DNA from: Muscardinus avellanarius
Taxonomy: Eukaryota; Chordata; Mammalia; Rodentia; Gliridae
Length of the DNA stretch: 64,000 nt
Direction: 5' to 3'
Assembly (NCBI GenBank): GCA_963383645.1
Contig: OY726573.1
Coordinates: 15,236,093 to 15,300,092, forward strand
The position numbers and the translations under genes are program-made. Below the pieces are notes generated by a model. It was not told the origin of the DNA. It was given only the letters and a program-made list of their open reading frames with translations, and did not search any database. Below are positions 10,790 through 23,640 of the stretch, piece after piece (the stretch's first letter is position 1; every line of letters starts with the position of its first letter).

Positions 10790-12095
10790 TCTAAAGGAGC
10801 AGCTGTTTGAAGAGGGAAAAGCAATGGAACAAAGCCTTTACCAAAGTGTGGCCACCGCAGAACTCCCGAGGTGTTTTTGGAAATGGGCCTCTCCCGTGTG
10901 AATGAGCCTCAGGGGCGGAGCTTAGAAATCCAGCCACCGAGCCCTGAAGCTGGAAACCTGGCAGTTATGCTAATATATCACCTATCTAGAGTCTGACTCC
11001 CTCCATTTCTACCTGCTGGGAGAAAACATTCTCTTACTCATTTCCAGGTGAACCCGGTCATCCCACCCCACTCAACCCGCCTCCACCACTGAGCTAAATT
11101 CGGAGATTCTTAGCACCAGGGGAGACGTGGTGGGCTGGGGAGGGGCCGAGCCGCGAGGCCTCCCTGAGCTGCCACCTCCTGGGTTCCCCACCGCCTCGGC
11201 TTGGGTGTGCCCTCCTTTCTGCTCTGCTCTGCTGCTGTGCCCAGGGTCCACTGTCTGAAGCCATGTGCTAGCTTCCCAGGCCACACCCCATGGCCCTTTG
11301 CTCCTCAAATTTATCTCAGGTCCTCCCACTTCCCCTAGGACTGGGCCAGGGAGGATGGAGATCACGCCAGCTAACATCGCACTGGTCCTGCACCAGGTTC
11401 CCCCAGCCTGTGTGTGTCTGGGTGGGGGCTTTATCTGTCAGCGCCTAACTCCTTCCGACTCTCCCTGTCTTCTACAGCCAGACAGGGAGGCTTTTGAACT
11501 TCAAAGTCTGAAATTTGGCATCTTTCTTTTCTCTGACTAGAAAGTAAAGTGGTCTCAGGGACCAAAAAGCAAGAGCCAGGTCCCCGCAGTATGATACAAG
11601 AGCCCATCGAAGCTGCTAGTACCTTCTTTTTCACAGAGGCTGAGCCAGCCCAGATGGTCTGTGTCGGCGCACAAGGACCGGGACGTGGCTGCTCCCGGGA
11701 GGGGGAGGGGCCGGCAGCATCTTATCTTAGATCGGGCTGAGTCCCTGCACCCAGCTCAAACACTCCCCGCTCATTCACCTCCCCCAGACAGCTGGGAAAT
11801 AACACCTCTGGAGACAGAGCCAGCCCGGGCTTCTGCTGGGAGGGGGTGGGGCCCCGCAGTGGAGGAGGATCTTGCACCCAGAGGCCCTGGGAAGCCTGAT
11901 TGGGGGTGGGGGTGTGGAAGCCAGTTCCGGTTTGGCTCAGAGAGCAAGGCCACCAGCCTCTCTTCCCGCTTTTAGGGATGTAATGAGCATCCCCACCCCG
12001 GCCACTAGCCTTCACTGAAGTGCCTTCTTTACCCCAAAGGTTCGCTTTGATCCAACCCCCACCAGACAGTTTATAGCCCCATCTTTTTCTTTTTC
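10790..12095. other. Unique sequence upstream of VAMP2
   Basis: SINE-free and moderately GC-rich from about 11.05 kb. It may carry VAMP2 regulatory sequence, but I see no exon with good splice sites and no coding sequence I recognise. Confidence 0.45.
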
Positions 12096-12099
12096 TTTT

Positions 12100-12300
12100 T
12101 TTGTATGTGTGTGTGGAGGGTCAAGTATTGGGGATTGAATCCAGGGGCGTTCTACCCCCCAGCTACACCCTAGCTTTATTTTTTAAACCAGGTCTTGCTA
12201 GGTGGCTGAAGGTCTCCCTAAATGGATGAGGCTGGCTGCAATCCCCCTGCCTCCGCCTCCCAAACACTGGGATTAGGAGCATCCACCATGGCTCTGGCTG
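12100..12300 (-). repeat. B1-dID SINE, minus strand
   Basis: Reversed dID tail (GGGGATTGAATCCAGGGGC) followed by a reversed B1 head. It is clearly diverged, so older than most copies in the window. Confidence 0.75.
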
Positions 12301-12849
12301 GTCCCCTCTTCTTTGAGAAGCTGGGTGGGAGCGTGTCCAGCTGCTGGGTTAGTTCAGAGGACCTAAATGGAAACCACTCAGGGATGGACCAGGCCTGTTA
12401 TTCAGATCAAGTTGTTTAACAAGGATGTATTTGGTGCCCACACACGTAATGTATTTGAGAGAATAGAAACTGTCCAAGTCCACACCCGTGAGGCTAACCC
12501 ATAGGTAGAGTGGTACCCATCACCCGAGTACCGCAGCTGAAGCCTTTGCCCGCTGTCCTCTTTAGACCCAGGTGGTGTGCCTGGGATCCAAGGCTGAGTC
12601 CTTTCCTGTGGCCACAGCTGACCTCGCTCTGGGAAGGAGCTAGGTTCTGGCCTGTCTGCAGCCACCGGGTGCAGCAGCTCCAAGGGGCAGCCTCTGCCCT
12701 CCTCCCTGGGGTCTCTAGCTCCCTGGACCTCGGTAGGGCCTGCCCCAGCTTTGCCTGCCAAGTGCTTCTGGTGTGAACCTTGCGGGCCCACAGCGTTCAC
12801 AGCCTGTAGCCGCGCCTGGGACTTGACTCAGGCGGGAGGCGTGGGGCAA

Positions 12850-13333
12850 ATCGGCCTCCTTTAGTCATACCCTCCTACTCAGGGGCCCCCGCGTCCCAGA
12901 CCTCCCCTGAGACATTCACTTGCCTGCCAGGAGATGGGTGAAACCCACTGCCACCACTCCACCCCACCCCGGCAGCGGGGTCTGCAGACTGCCTGGGCAC
13001 CTGCACGGGGCCCTTCTCGTCCCTACCCCCTCAGCCCCCTCCACGTGCCGAAGGCGGGTCCCCAGGTGTTGGGACCCGGGCACAGGGGTGCAGACAGGCT
13101 TCTCGGCTTCACGGGGGAGGGGATGGAGGTGGGCTCTGGGCTGGGGGAGGCGCCGTGGCCGGCGGGGCGGCGGTGGGTCCGCCTGGGGTCCCGCAGGTGC
13201 GCAGCCCCGGGAGCCCCGCCCCCGAGGCCCCGCCCCGCCCGAGGCCCCGCCCCCGCCGAGTGCCCGGATGTGGGTGACGTGCGGCCGCCATCTTCCCATT
13301 CCGGGCAGCCAGCGCCAGTCGGAGCCAGCGCGA

Positions 13334-13364
<31 letters not shown>

Positions 13365-13900
13365 TCACTGCCGCTGCCAAGTCCTCCGCCCGCTGCCCCC
13401 GCCATGTGAGTCGGCCTCGGCCGCCCGCCGCGCTGCCCGCGCCCGCCGCCGCCGCCATGGCCCGGCCGCCCGGAGCGCCGGGGTCCCGCCCGCGCCCCCG
13501 CCCGGGGCCAGGCCGGCGCCGCGACCGCGCGGGGGGCCGGGGCGGGCGCCGGGGGAGGGCACCCGGCCCGCCCGGCCCCGCGGCCGCCGGCCCATGGGCC
13601 GACCCCTGCCTGCCGCGGGCCCGCCCTCGCTGGACAGGCGGGGAAACTGAGGCCCGGGGGGAGGGGAGCCCGCTCAAGGTCACGCGCTCGCCCGGGCCGG
13701 GCGGGGGGCTCCCGGGGACCCCTCGGGGGGCCTTCCCCCGAAGCCGAGGGCCGGAGGGCCGGCCGCCGGCCAGGTGGATGGGCGGAGCCCCGGCCGCGGG
13801 GCGGGGGGCTAACCCCTGCCCCGCTCCTCAGGTCCGCCACCGCCGCCACCGCCCCCCCGGCCGCCCCCGCGGGGGAGGGCGGCCCCCCGGCGCCCCCGCC
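12850..13900 (+). promoter_or_regulatory. VAMP2 CpG-island promoter
   Basis: This is a strongly GC- and CpG-rich block around VAMP2 exon 1. Visible sites include an E-box CACGTG at 13042-13047, GC boxes (CCCCGCCC, near 13217-13250), a CRE half-site TGACGT at 13274-13279 and a YY1-type site GCCGCCATCTT at 13284-13294. A (GCC)n run at about 13339-13362 lies in the 5' UTR. There is no TATA box, so initiation near the YY1 site is plausible. Opposed long frames on both strands here are by-products of GC richness. Confidence 0.75.
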
Positions 13901-15297
13901 CAACCTCACCAGTAACCGGAGGCTGCAGCAGACCCAGGCCCAGGTGGACGAGGTGAGTGTGTGTGGTGTGGTGGGGGGTCAGAGACGGGTCCCCGGGCTG
14001 AGGGTTTTGCGTCCAAGACGTGCCCTGGCCTCCCCTGCACTGCCCTGCCTGCCCATGTCTCCCTGCCAGCAGCGCTCAGAAGGAAGGGCGCTGGGGTGTT
14101 AACCAGCTGTGCCAGCCTGGGGTGTGCCAGCCAGCAGGTGCTCTTCACGATGGATAGTCCGCCCCAGGCTCCATAGATAGAGGCTGTTGCTATGACATCC
14201 GAGGTGTCTAGCTACCAGCAGGCCCCCGATAGGTGCCCCTTGCGTGTCCCCAGGTGTGCTAGGCATGTTGTGTGTGTCCTTGGCATGTTAGCATGGCAGC
14301 ATCGGGGTGCCTTCTCAAGGGATGCCCTCGTTCAGACGGGCCTTGGCGCACCCCTTGCCCTGTGGGCCCCTCCCCCAGGTGGTGGACATCATGAGGGTGA
14401 ACGTGGACAAGGTCCTGGAGCGGGACCAGAAGCTTTCGGAGCTGGATGACCGCGCAGATGCGCTCCAGGCGGGGGCCTCCCAGTTTGAAACAAGTGCAGC
14501 TAAGCTTAAGCGCAAATACTGGTGGAAAAACCTCAAGGTAGGTGGGGGGCGGGTAGGACAACTGGTGGGTGCTGGGGCGTGTAGTGGTTTGTCTTGCTGA
14601 CCCTCCCTCTCGCCCCCAGATGATGATAATCTTGGGAGTGATCTGCGCCATCATCCTTATCATCATCATCGGTGAGTGGGGCGGGAATGGCCAGGGCCCT
14701 TCCTCTGGAGAGGCTTCCCCTGTGGATTCTGGGGTTTGAAGGTCATTGGCCTAGTTTTTATGTTTCAACACAAGACACATACAGCTGCTGATGGCAGTTT
14801 TGATTCATCTAGAACCAAACACCTTCATGTGGCTTATTTTTCATTTTGCCTGGTTCTGGAAAATTTCTGTTAATGATTTTGGAAACAAAAGCTGGTGGGT
14901 CCCATTGCTCTGTTGTGGACCCTTTGGGGCTAAGTCTGGGAACCCTATAACTGGGGAGAAGGAGGTAGAGGCCCAGGGGCTTAAGACATGACCAGGAAGC
15001 TAACTACCCCACTGCTTAAGAGCTTTTGATCTCAGAAGCCCACGGGCTTAGAGGTCTGTGGCCCCAAGGCCATGCTATGGGGCTGAAGGGCCCTCAGAAC
15101 CCACCTGTCCAGCGCCTTTGCTCTACATATGGAGAAACTGAGGCCATGCTAGGGAGGGATCTCAGCCAGCTGGGAGTGGAGCGGGGAGGACTGGAACAGG
15201 GCCAGGCCTGACACACTGCTTTCTCTCTCTCTCTCTCTCTCCCCCCTCTCCTTCCTCCTTGTCGGACCCTCTCTCCACAGTTTACTTCAGCACTTAA
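13404..15297 (+). CDS. VAMP2: VAMP2 / synaptobrevin-2, vesicle R-SNARE (5 exons)
   Basis: VAMP2 sits in the synaptic-vesicle membrane. It pairs with syntaxin-1 and SNAP-25 to drive vesicle fusion. Coding parts are 13404-13405 (the AT of the start codon), 13832-13952, 14379-14537, 14620-14671 and 15281-15297 (stop TAA 15295-15297). This sums to 351 bases, or 116 residues, exactly the mammalian length. Splitting the ATG across intron 1 is the known VAMP2 gene structure. The protein starts [18 protein letters not shown], has a proline-rich N-tail, and a coiled-coil SNARE motif at about residues 31-91 with the zero-layer arginine in LERDQKL. A WWKN juxtamembrane stretch precedes the C-terminal membrane anchor at about 95-114. 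All introns have GT-AG ends and there is no break or unusual substitution. It is transcribed in the same direction as PER1. Confidence 0.98.
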
Positions 15298-16930
15298 ATC
15301 CCTGAGGAGTCTGCCCTGCCTAGAGAAGGGCCTCTCCCCCACCCCCAGCCGTTCCTTCACCTCTCAGCCATATCTTTCAGCCCCCTCCCCTGGATCCGTG
15401 TGTGTGTGTCCGTGTGTGTGCCCCCCTGTAAATAGCCAGCTGTTATTTATACATATATAATATTATATATATTTGGTCTGTTTGTAGTTTTATTACTAGA
15501 AGATTTTTCCGGTTGTCCTTAACACCCCTTCCTGAGGTTCCCATCACCTCCTCTCTCCCTCCTTCCCTTTCCCTTCTCTTCCTGACCAGCCCAAGTCCCT
15601 TCATTTGCATCTGCTATGCAATAGTCCCTGCCTCTCCTTTCCCTTCCCTCAGATTTAACTCACCCTCTCGCCCCAGCCACGTGATCTCCCCCAACAAAAA
15701 GCAGCTGTCCAGGCCTCCCCAAGTGCACCTTTGCATCCTTCGGGAGGCTCTGAGACTGGCCCCACTTGGTCCTAAGCATCCCAAGGTCTTCTGGGAGCTT
15801 TCAGCATGTTAATTAGCCTATCATTTGCATATCACCATCCCTTTGGTTTCCTTTTCGGTTCCATCACTCTTCTCTCAACCTGTGTTTCTTTCTTACTGAG
15901 GAGTTAAGTCCCCATTGGTCCTCGTATCACACTTTGTTTTGCACGACATTACTTGCAGGTGGTGGGGAGCCTGGGCTTTTGGGGAGCCAGGCTACACTGG
16001 CCCCCAGAATTGCCCCCTCCCGGCCCCTCTAGTCCAGTTTGCCCCTCCTGCCCTCATTTTCCAAACCTCTTGTACCTTCCTCTCCCTCCCCCCAGCTGGT
16101 GTGTAAGTGTCTTGGAGTTCAGTGTGTTATGATGGACCAATAATTCTGCCACTCGGGGTCTCCCTACATTCCTGCTCCCCAGTTTTCATGTGGGGCACTA
16201 AACTGACATTCCCATGGGGTCTCCCTCCCTCCCATCTGCCTGATCCGCCTCCTCCTCCCACCAGGAGAGTTGGGGGTTGGCCACATCTGATCTCTTTTGG
16301 GAGGGGTGGCTACCAGTGTGGGGGTCATCACTGCCTTGGGAGGAGTGGGGCAGGGCAGAGAATCTCCCCCCAATTCCTGCCTAGAATCTCTGGCCTCACC
16401 CCTGCTGGAGGTTGGACTGAAAACCTGCCTCCCCAACTTGGGGGGTGTTGCCCCCCTCACTGCCCAGCACCTCTGACTGCCCCCCTGTATTCAGGGTGGG
16501 GGTATTAGTCACTGCCAGTGTGTGTATGGGACTTGCTGGCTGATGGGGGTCCTCACCCCTCTCCAGGGCTGTTGAGCCCAGAGAGAGCTGTCCCCTCATT
16601 GGGTAAAATGATAGAGGAAGGGTCTAATGTCTTCTTAAATGGCACAATTTATGGGGTCTGGGGTTCAGTCCCTTAGCCTACCACTGGAGAGGGCCCCAAA
16701 ACTCTTTCTTCCCCCCACACTCCAGGTTTTTTGTGTGGAGGGGTAGCAGGGAGATCTAAATTGTGGTATTGAAAGGGTAGGAGAGATGCTGGGGGTGGGG
16801 GTGCTGTGTTCTAGACCCCCCATATTATCCCAGTGTCCCCTGCCTTCCCTCTTCCCCACCCCATGCCCCCAATTCTGTGGCGCATCCAGATTGTGAAAAT
16901 GTACAATAAATGTGTAACGAGTAACCATGT
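15298..16930 (+). other. VAMP2: VAMP2 3' UTR with poly(A) signal
   Basis: A long SINE-free 3' UTR follows the stop. The poly(A) signal AATAAA is at 16905-16910, so cleavage is expected about 10-25 bases later, just before the next SINE starts. A TATATAATATTATATATA segment lies near 15451-15470, and a GT run at about 15400-15420. Keeping 1.6 kb free of SINEs between SINE-packed flanks suggests selection on this UTR. Confidence 0.9.
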
Positions 16931-16939
16931 GTGGCATTT

Positions 16940-18680
16940 TTTTGTATTACTAAACTACATCCTCAACCTCCTGTATTTTGAGACAGGGTCTGGCTAAGTT
17001 GGCCAGGTTGGTCTTGAACTTGAGACCCTCCTGCTTCAGCCTCAAGGTAGCTGAGATGATAGGCATGGATCTCTCTTTTTTTTCTTTTTGTACTGAGTAT
17101 TGAACCAGGGGCATTCCACCTTTTGAGCTATAATCCCAGCCTTTTTTATTTTGGAAAAGGATCTCACTAAATTGCAGAGGGTTTTGCCAAGTTGTTGAGG
17201 CTGGCCTCAAACCTGCATTCCTCCTGTCTCAGCCTCCCAAGTACTGGGATCACAGGTATGTGCCACCATGAGTTGGTGTAAAATATTTTCTTAACCAGTA
17301 TCAAGATATTGGAAAGCCGAGTGTGGTGTCACATACCTGTTACTCTAATACTTGGGAAGCTGAGGACTTTAGGCCAGCCTCGCAATTTAGTGAGGTCCTC
17401 AGTAACTTTGGGAGACCTTGTTTCAAAATAAAAAATTAGGCCAGGCGTGGTACCAAAAAAAAAAAAAAAAAGCACGCTTGTAATCCCAGCATTCTGGAGG
17501 CGGAGACCAGGGGATCGCAGTTCACAAACAGCCTCAGCTATTTAGTGAGGCTCTTGCAACTCAGTGAGACCCTGTTTCAAAAATAAAAGACTAAAAAATA
17601 GGGCCATGGGTGTAGCTCAGAGGTAGAATGCCCCTGGGTTCCATCCCTGGTACTGCAAAAATAAAAAATAAAAAGAGCTGGGCTTTGTGTCTCATGCTTG
17701 TTATCACAGGATTTGGGAGGCTGAAATAGGAGGCTCACAGGTTCACGGCCAGCCTCAACTGCTTAGGGAGGCTCTCTGTGATTTAGTGAGACCCTATTAA
17801 AGAATAAAGCCAGGCATGGGGACCCATGCTTGTAATCCCAGTACTTGAGAGGCTGAGACCCAGGAATTGCAGTCATGGATAGCCTCAGCTACTTAGCTCT
17901 GCAATTTAGTGAGACCCTGTTTCAAAGTAAAGAATAAAAAATAGGGAGGGGGTATAGCTCAGAGGTTGAATGCTCCTGGGTTCCATCCCCAGACCCACAA
18001 AGTAAATAAAAATGCCCAGGAGTTGTGGTGCACCCTTGTAATCCCAGCATTTGAGAGGCTGAGACCAGAGGATCGTGGTTCACGGACAGCCTCAGCTACT
18101 TAGACCCTCTGCAACTCAGGGAGACCCGGTTTCAAAATAAAAAAAATGGGGGGGGGTGGACGCTTGTAATCCCAGCATTCTGGAGGTGGGTGTAGCCCTC
18201 CTACACCCTAGGGGGTGTACCATCCCCAGACCCACACACACAAAAAAGAAAAAGAAAAAGTAGGGCTGAGAGTAGACTGGAGGTAGAATGCCTCTGGGTT
18301 CTATCCCCAGTACTGCCAAAAAAAAGAAAAAATTAAACCAGGCGTGGTGGCGCACGTTTATAATCCCCGTGCTTGGGAGGCTGAGACAGGAGGATCGCAC
18401 AGGTTGGAAGCCAGCCTCAGCTACTTAGGCTCTCAGCAACTTAGTGAGACCCTGTTTCCAAATAAAATATTAAAAAATGGGTCTGGGAGTACAGCCCGGA
18501 GGTAGAAAGCCTCTGGGTTCCACCCCCATACCACCAAAAAAAAAGAAAAAAAAATTGGACTGGGAGTGCAGATAGTTGTAGAATGCAGGTGGGTTCAATC
18601 CCCAGTTCTGCGGAAAAATAGGGCTGGGCATATATAGCTTGGAGGTAGAGTCCCTTGGTACCAAAAAAAAGAAAAAAGAT
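16940..18680. repeat. B1-dID SINE cluster
   Basis: A minus copy fills 16940-17275, directly behind the VAMP2 cleavage site. Plus copies follow at about 17312-17445, 17475-17660, 17675-17805, 17810-18000, 18014-18230 and 18336-18660. Some copies are split: near 17446-17474 the head is interrupted by an A-run between GGCGTGGT and GCACGCTTG, which looks like one SINE inserted into another. Confidence 0.85.
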
Positions 18681-18689
18681 AAAAAGGTG

Positions 18690-19060
18690 TTAGATCTAAT
18701 GGGAAGGCTGAAAATATCCATGGTAAGGGTTTGCAGGAGGCCCTGACCTTGGTTAGTGCAACTTGTGATTCCCAATGTGGCCACAGGGGGCACCAGGATG
18801 CGCTGATGGGATGTCATTACCACTTCTGTGTCTAAACCTGATACACCCTGCAGTCTGGGGTTCCCTGCTTCTCCCCCTCCCTTGTCTGGGCCATGCTCCT
18901 GATGGTGGAATCCTGTGTGCCCTCCTAGATTTAGCTCCTAGATGCTCTGCAGTAGTTTCTGTGGTTATTCCTGGGCTTGAAATACATGGCCACTTCTCAA
19001 TCCCCATTGTGCCCAGCACAGTGCTGATAACATCTAAATACTTGTTGAAAGGATATGCTC
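18690..19060. other. Unique sequence with MIR/L2-like fragment
   Basis: SINE-free. CACAGTGCTGATAACATC near 19017 followed by AATACTTGTTGAA resembles the 3' end of an old MIR or L2 element. No gene seen. Confidence 0.45.
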
Positions 19061-22000
19061 AGAGCTGTGCATGGTAGCACAGGCTTGTAATCCCAGCACT
19101 CGGGAGGCTGAGACAGGAGGATGGTGATTCGCGGACAGCCTCAGCTACTAAGTGAGGCCCTTTGCAACCCAGTGAGACCCTGCTTCAAAATAAAGAATAA
19201 AAAAACAGGGCTGGAGGAAAAAGTGCTCAGGGAGGCCTATCTGAGAGTAGAGCTGACTGTATAACATTCTACCCTAGCTCTGTGTTCCATGATTTTGGGG
19301 GGGGGTAATGGAGATGGAACCCAGGGACATTCTGCCTCCAAGCTATACCTCCAGCCCTATTTTTTATTCTTTTTTTTTTTTTTTTTTTTGTACTGGGGGT
19401 GGAACCCAGGGGCATTCTACCTCCAGGCTATACTCCCAGACCTATTTTTATATTTTATTTGGAAACAGGGTCTCACTAAGTTGCTGAGAGCCTCACTAAG
19501 CTGCTGAGGCGGCTTTGAACCTGCGATCCTCCTGTCTCAGCCTCCCAAGTACTGAGATTACAAACCTGCACCACCATGTCTGGCTTTTATTCTTTTTTGG
19601 GGGGGTGGCAGTACTGGGGTTCCTGGAAACCCTTCTGCCTCTGGGCTACACTCCCAGACCTATTTTTCTATATTTTTATTTGGAAACAGGGTCTCTTAAG
19701 CCAGCGCACCTGGCTTCAAACCTGTGCATTCCTCCTGTCTCTGCCTCCTGGGGGATTACAAGGGTGTGCCACCACGCCCCTCATCCAGCTTTTATTCTTT
19801 ATTTTGAAACAGTCTCACTGAGTTGCAAAGGGCCTCACTAGGTAGCTGAGGCTGTCCTCAAGCTGCTATCCTCCTGTCTCAGCCTCCCAAATACTGGGAT
19901 TACAAGCATGTGCCACCATGCCCGGCTCTGTTACATGTTACATGATTTTTTATTCGAGATTCCCAAGGAAGGATAAACAACACCTCCCGGGAAGGGGTGA
20001 GCACTAGAATGATCCAGGGGGTGGTAGTTGTCTTGGGTGTAATTGGGGTTGTTGACTAAAAAATAAAGGTGTGGGAGAAGTGTGGAGAGGGAGTGTCACT
20101 GAATTTTTTTTTTGGGGGGGGGTATTGAGAATGGAACCCAGGGGCATTCGACCTCCAAGCTACATCCCAGTCCTATTTTTTTTTTTTTTTTTTTTTTTTG
20201 TGGATCTGGGGATGGAACTCAGGGGCATTCTACCTCCCAGCTACACCCCCTGCCCTATTTTTTATTTTTTATTTTGAAACCGGGTCTCACTGAGTTGCAG
20301 AGGGCCTCACTACGTAGCTGAGGCTGTCTGCGAACCACGATCCTCCGGTCTCAGTCTCCCGAATGCTGGGATTACAAGCGTGCGCCACCACGCCCGGCTC
20401 TCCCAGCCCTATTTTTTATTCTTTAATTTGAAACAGGGTCTCACTAAGTTGCAGAGGGCCTCAGTAAGTAGCTGAGGCTAGCCACAAACCCAGATCCTCC
20501 TGTCTCAGCCTTCCAAGTACTGGGATTACCAGCGTGTGCCACCACTCCTGGCTTGAATTTTTATATTTCTGAGAAGGGGTGACAGGCCAATAAATTTGAG
20601 AATATGATTCTAGACTTTATCTTTTTATTTAATTTTTATTTTTTGCAGTGCTAGGGATGGAACCCAGGGGCATTCTACCTCAGAGCTACACCCCCAGCAC
20701 TACTTTTTATTCTTTATTTTGAAACAGGGTCTCATTGAGTTGCAGAGGGCCTAAGTAGTAGCTGAGGGTGTCCTCAAACTGTGATCCCCTGGCTTAGATT
20801 TTTTTTTTTTTTTTTTTTTTTTTTAGTGGTACTGGAGGTGGAACCCAGGGGTTTTTCTACCTCCAGGCTATATTACTCCCAGACCTATTTTTTACTTTAT
20901 TTGGAAACAGGGTCTTACTAAGTTGCTGAGAGCTGGCTTAGAACCTGTGCAATTCTCCTGTCTCAGCCTCCAAAATGCTGGGATTACAAGTGTGCACCAG
21001 GATGCCTGGCAGACCTTATTTTGAAATCCCAAATTCTTCAGGTCTTTGGAATTCCTGATGTGGCACCCAGCATCTCTGTCCCCACTTCAGCAATGAGTGG
21101 AGCTTGCTAAGTGGGTCTAGAGGATGGGCCTCTTAAGTGGCATCACGAAAATCCAGCAGTATAGGAAACCTAGTGTTTCCCAAACCTGTCAGTTTCTAAG
21201 AGCTACAAAGGGATGCTTGTAAGAGTCTTGTGTTCAGCTGGGTGTGGTGGAGCATGCTTGTAATCCCAGAGTTTGGGAGGGTGAGACAGAAGGAGAGCAG
21301 GTTCATGGTCAGCCTCGACAACTTTGTGAGAGCCTATTTCAAAATATAAAATAAAATGGGGCTGGGGGTGTAGTTCAGAGGTAAAATGCATCCAGGTTCA
21401 GACCCCAGTAACACACGGGTGTACATCTCTAGTCAGATGTGGTGCACACCTTTAATCCCAGTACTTGGGAAGCTGAGACAGGAAGATTGCAGGTTGGAGG
21501 TCAGCCTCAGAAAACAGTGAGATTCTTATCAACCTAACAAGACCCCGTTTCAAAAAAAAAAAAAAAAAAATAGGGCCCGGATGAAGCTTGACAGTAGAAT
21601 GCCCTGGTTTCAATCCCCAGCACTACACATGAAAAAAGGTCTCATGTTCTGCTGAGCTAGCCAATGCACCTTCAGGAGTACGTTCGGAGATCCAGCATGA
21701 TTCAGGGTGGTATGGCCGTAGACCACGTACCTTATTACTTGGAAACAGGATCTAAGTTGCCAAGGCTGTCTGCAAATCTTCAATTTTCCTGTCTAAGCCT
21801 CCCAAGTATTGGGAATACAAGTGTGCACAACCAGGTCCAGATTACACCACGGTACTTTATTATTATTATTTTAAATTATTTTTTTGGTGGTACTGGGGTT
21901 CCTGGAAGCCCTTCTACCTCTGGGATACACTCCCACGGGCTACACTCCCAGACCCATTTTTAAACTTTTTTTTTTTTTATTTGGAAACAGGGTCTCTTAA

Positions 22001-22590
22001 GCCAGCGAGGCTGGCTCCGAACCAGCGCAATCCTCCTGTCTCCGCCTCCCAAGCGCGGAGATTACAAGCGTGCGCCACCACGCCCGACCGGCCCAGGCCA
22101 CGGTACTTTAAAAACGATTTTCAGGCTCCTTCCCTGAAGATTGTGATTTGGTGGTTCTAAGGGGCCTGGGTGATTCTTGTAATCAGTTACACAATCTACT
22201 AAATCTTTTCTAGAACTTTTTACCATATGCTGAGATTTTGCATATAGTAAAAAGCATCATTTCCTGAATCTCTTCTAAGCTTTAGGGTTTCCTTAGGCCC
22301 TAGATCACAGGAGCAACTGTTCAAATTGTAGCCCTAGTTTTGACGAGCATGTTAATTCTTATAGATTATGCAACCCAGCTGGGTGTGGTGGCACAAGCTT
22401 ATAGTCCCAGCATTCGGGAGGCTGAGACTGGAGGATCGCAATTCGCGGACAGCCTCTGCTACTTAGTGAGGCCCTCTGCAACTTAGTGAGACCCTGTTTC
22501 AAAATAAATAAAAAATAAGCCAGGGGGTGTAGCTCGGAGGTCAGATGCCTCTGGGTTCCATCCCCAGGCCCCTCCCCCCACACACAAATA
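19060..22590. repeat. B1-dID SINE cluster between VAMP2 and PER1
   Basis: Plus copies lie at about 19065-19215, 21235-21415, 21430-21625 and 22375-22575. Minus copies lie at about 19300-19930, 20110-20560, 20630-21015 and 21885-22095. Unique islands at 19930-20100, 21015-21235 and 22095-22375 hold nothing recognisable. Confidence 0.85.
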
Positions 22591-22739
22591 GATTACACAA
22601 CCCTCTGTATCTCATTGTGAGGGGTGGATAATAAGTGAACCGGCCTCCTTGGGGTTTGTGAGAAGTATCTAGACTGGCCTACAAACCAACCAACCAAAAA
22701 ACCAGGAGATCCATGGAAAATAATCAGGAGTTTGTCGTC

Positions 22740-23640
22740 TTCGTCGTCTTCATCTTGATGTGGCAGTGAGATCTAAAGGCCGCTTCGTCCTAGTCCTCTG
22801 CTCATCCAGCTTTGGGGAGCTGCAGATGCACAGGGCCGGTGCCCCAGCCCTAGTGGTGCTCTTGTCACGCCCGTGGCTCTGTACAACCTTCCACACCTAC
22901 GCCATCGCCGCTCACTTCTGCGCCTGCGTGCAAGTCACGCTCGAGGCGGCTGCGCAGACTCCGCAGTCTTGGGTAAGTGTCGTCAAGGAAAATCCCCAGC
23001 TTCTGGGTAAACAAGTTGCCGCGTGAGGCGGCCGGCACGTGTCACCTACATCTCCGAGACGCCTCAGCCTATGAGAAAGTTCCGTGGGCAGGGCTGGCCT
23101 TTGCGTCAATGATCTAGGCCAGTCGGGGGTTGTTTTCGCAGCCAATAAGAACTTCTAAAGCAGAGAGAGGCGTGGCTTCCGGTCAGACTTTCAATCAACG
23201 CGCGGAGGCGGTCCCTCCCGCACGTGGATTTATCACTACCGGTTGTCATGCTGGCCAATGAGAAGGCGATGGCGTCTGCAGGCGCCAATAGGAGCCTTGC
23301 GGGGGCGGGGCGGCCGCACGCGGCGCGGGGCATGGGTCGGCACCCCTAAGCCAGTAAGATTGGGGGGCGTGGCAGCCCGGGAGGTGGGCGGGGCTGGAGG
23401 AGCCTGCGGGGTTGCTGCGGAACGTCTCAGTAGTGAAGAAATTTGGATTCTGCTTGCGCTCGGAGCGGTGAGTATTCAGGGGGTGGAGAGAGATGAGGGG
23501 CGGCCGAAATGTATTTTTCCAGGGTGGTGTGTTGCGTCGGAATGGGAATTAATGGAGCGAAACGATTATGCAAATATGCGATGGCTGCGGTGGGAGCTCT
23601 GATGTTTGTGGAGAATTGGGATCGCGAATTTAGCTGTAGA
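22740..23640. promoter_or_regulatory. Unassigned CpG-island promoter with candidate first exons
   Basis: This CpG-rich, SINE-free block is far from VAMP2 and about 3.7 kb before PER1 exon 1. It has CCAAT boxes on the + strand at about 23141, 23255 and 23285, and GC boxes near 23300. E-boxes CACGTG lie at 23036-23041 and 23221-23226. Two strong + strand splice donors occur: G|GTAAGT after 22972 and GCG|GTGAGT after 23467. It could be a distal PER1 promoter or the start of a separate noncoding RNA. An open frame at 22760-23026 runs through the first donor and matches nothing I know. Confidence 0.55.

Noticed and set aside
12916..13915. Long overlapping frames on both strands at the VAMP2 promoter
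   Set aside because: A CpG island lacks stops by composition. The real VAMP2 exons use another structure, confirmed by exact protein length.
22760..23026. 89-codon frame in the orphan CpG island as a new gene
   Set aside because: It runs across a strong splice donor, has no recognised similarity, and opposite-strand frames of equal quality overlap it.
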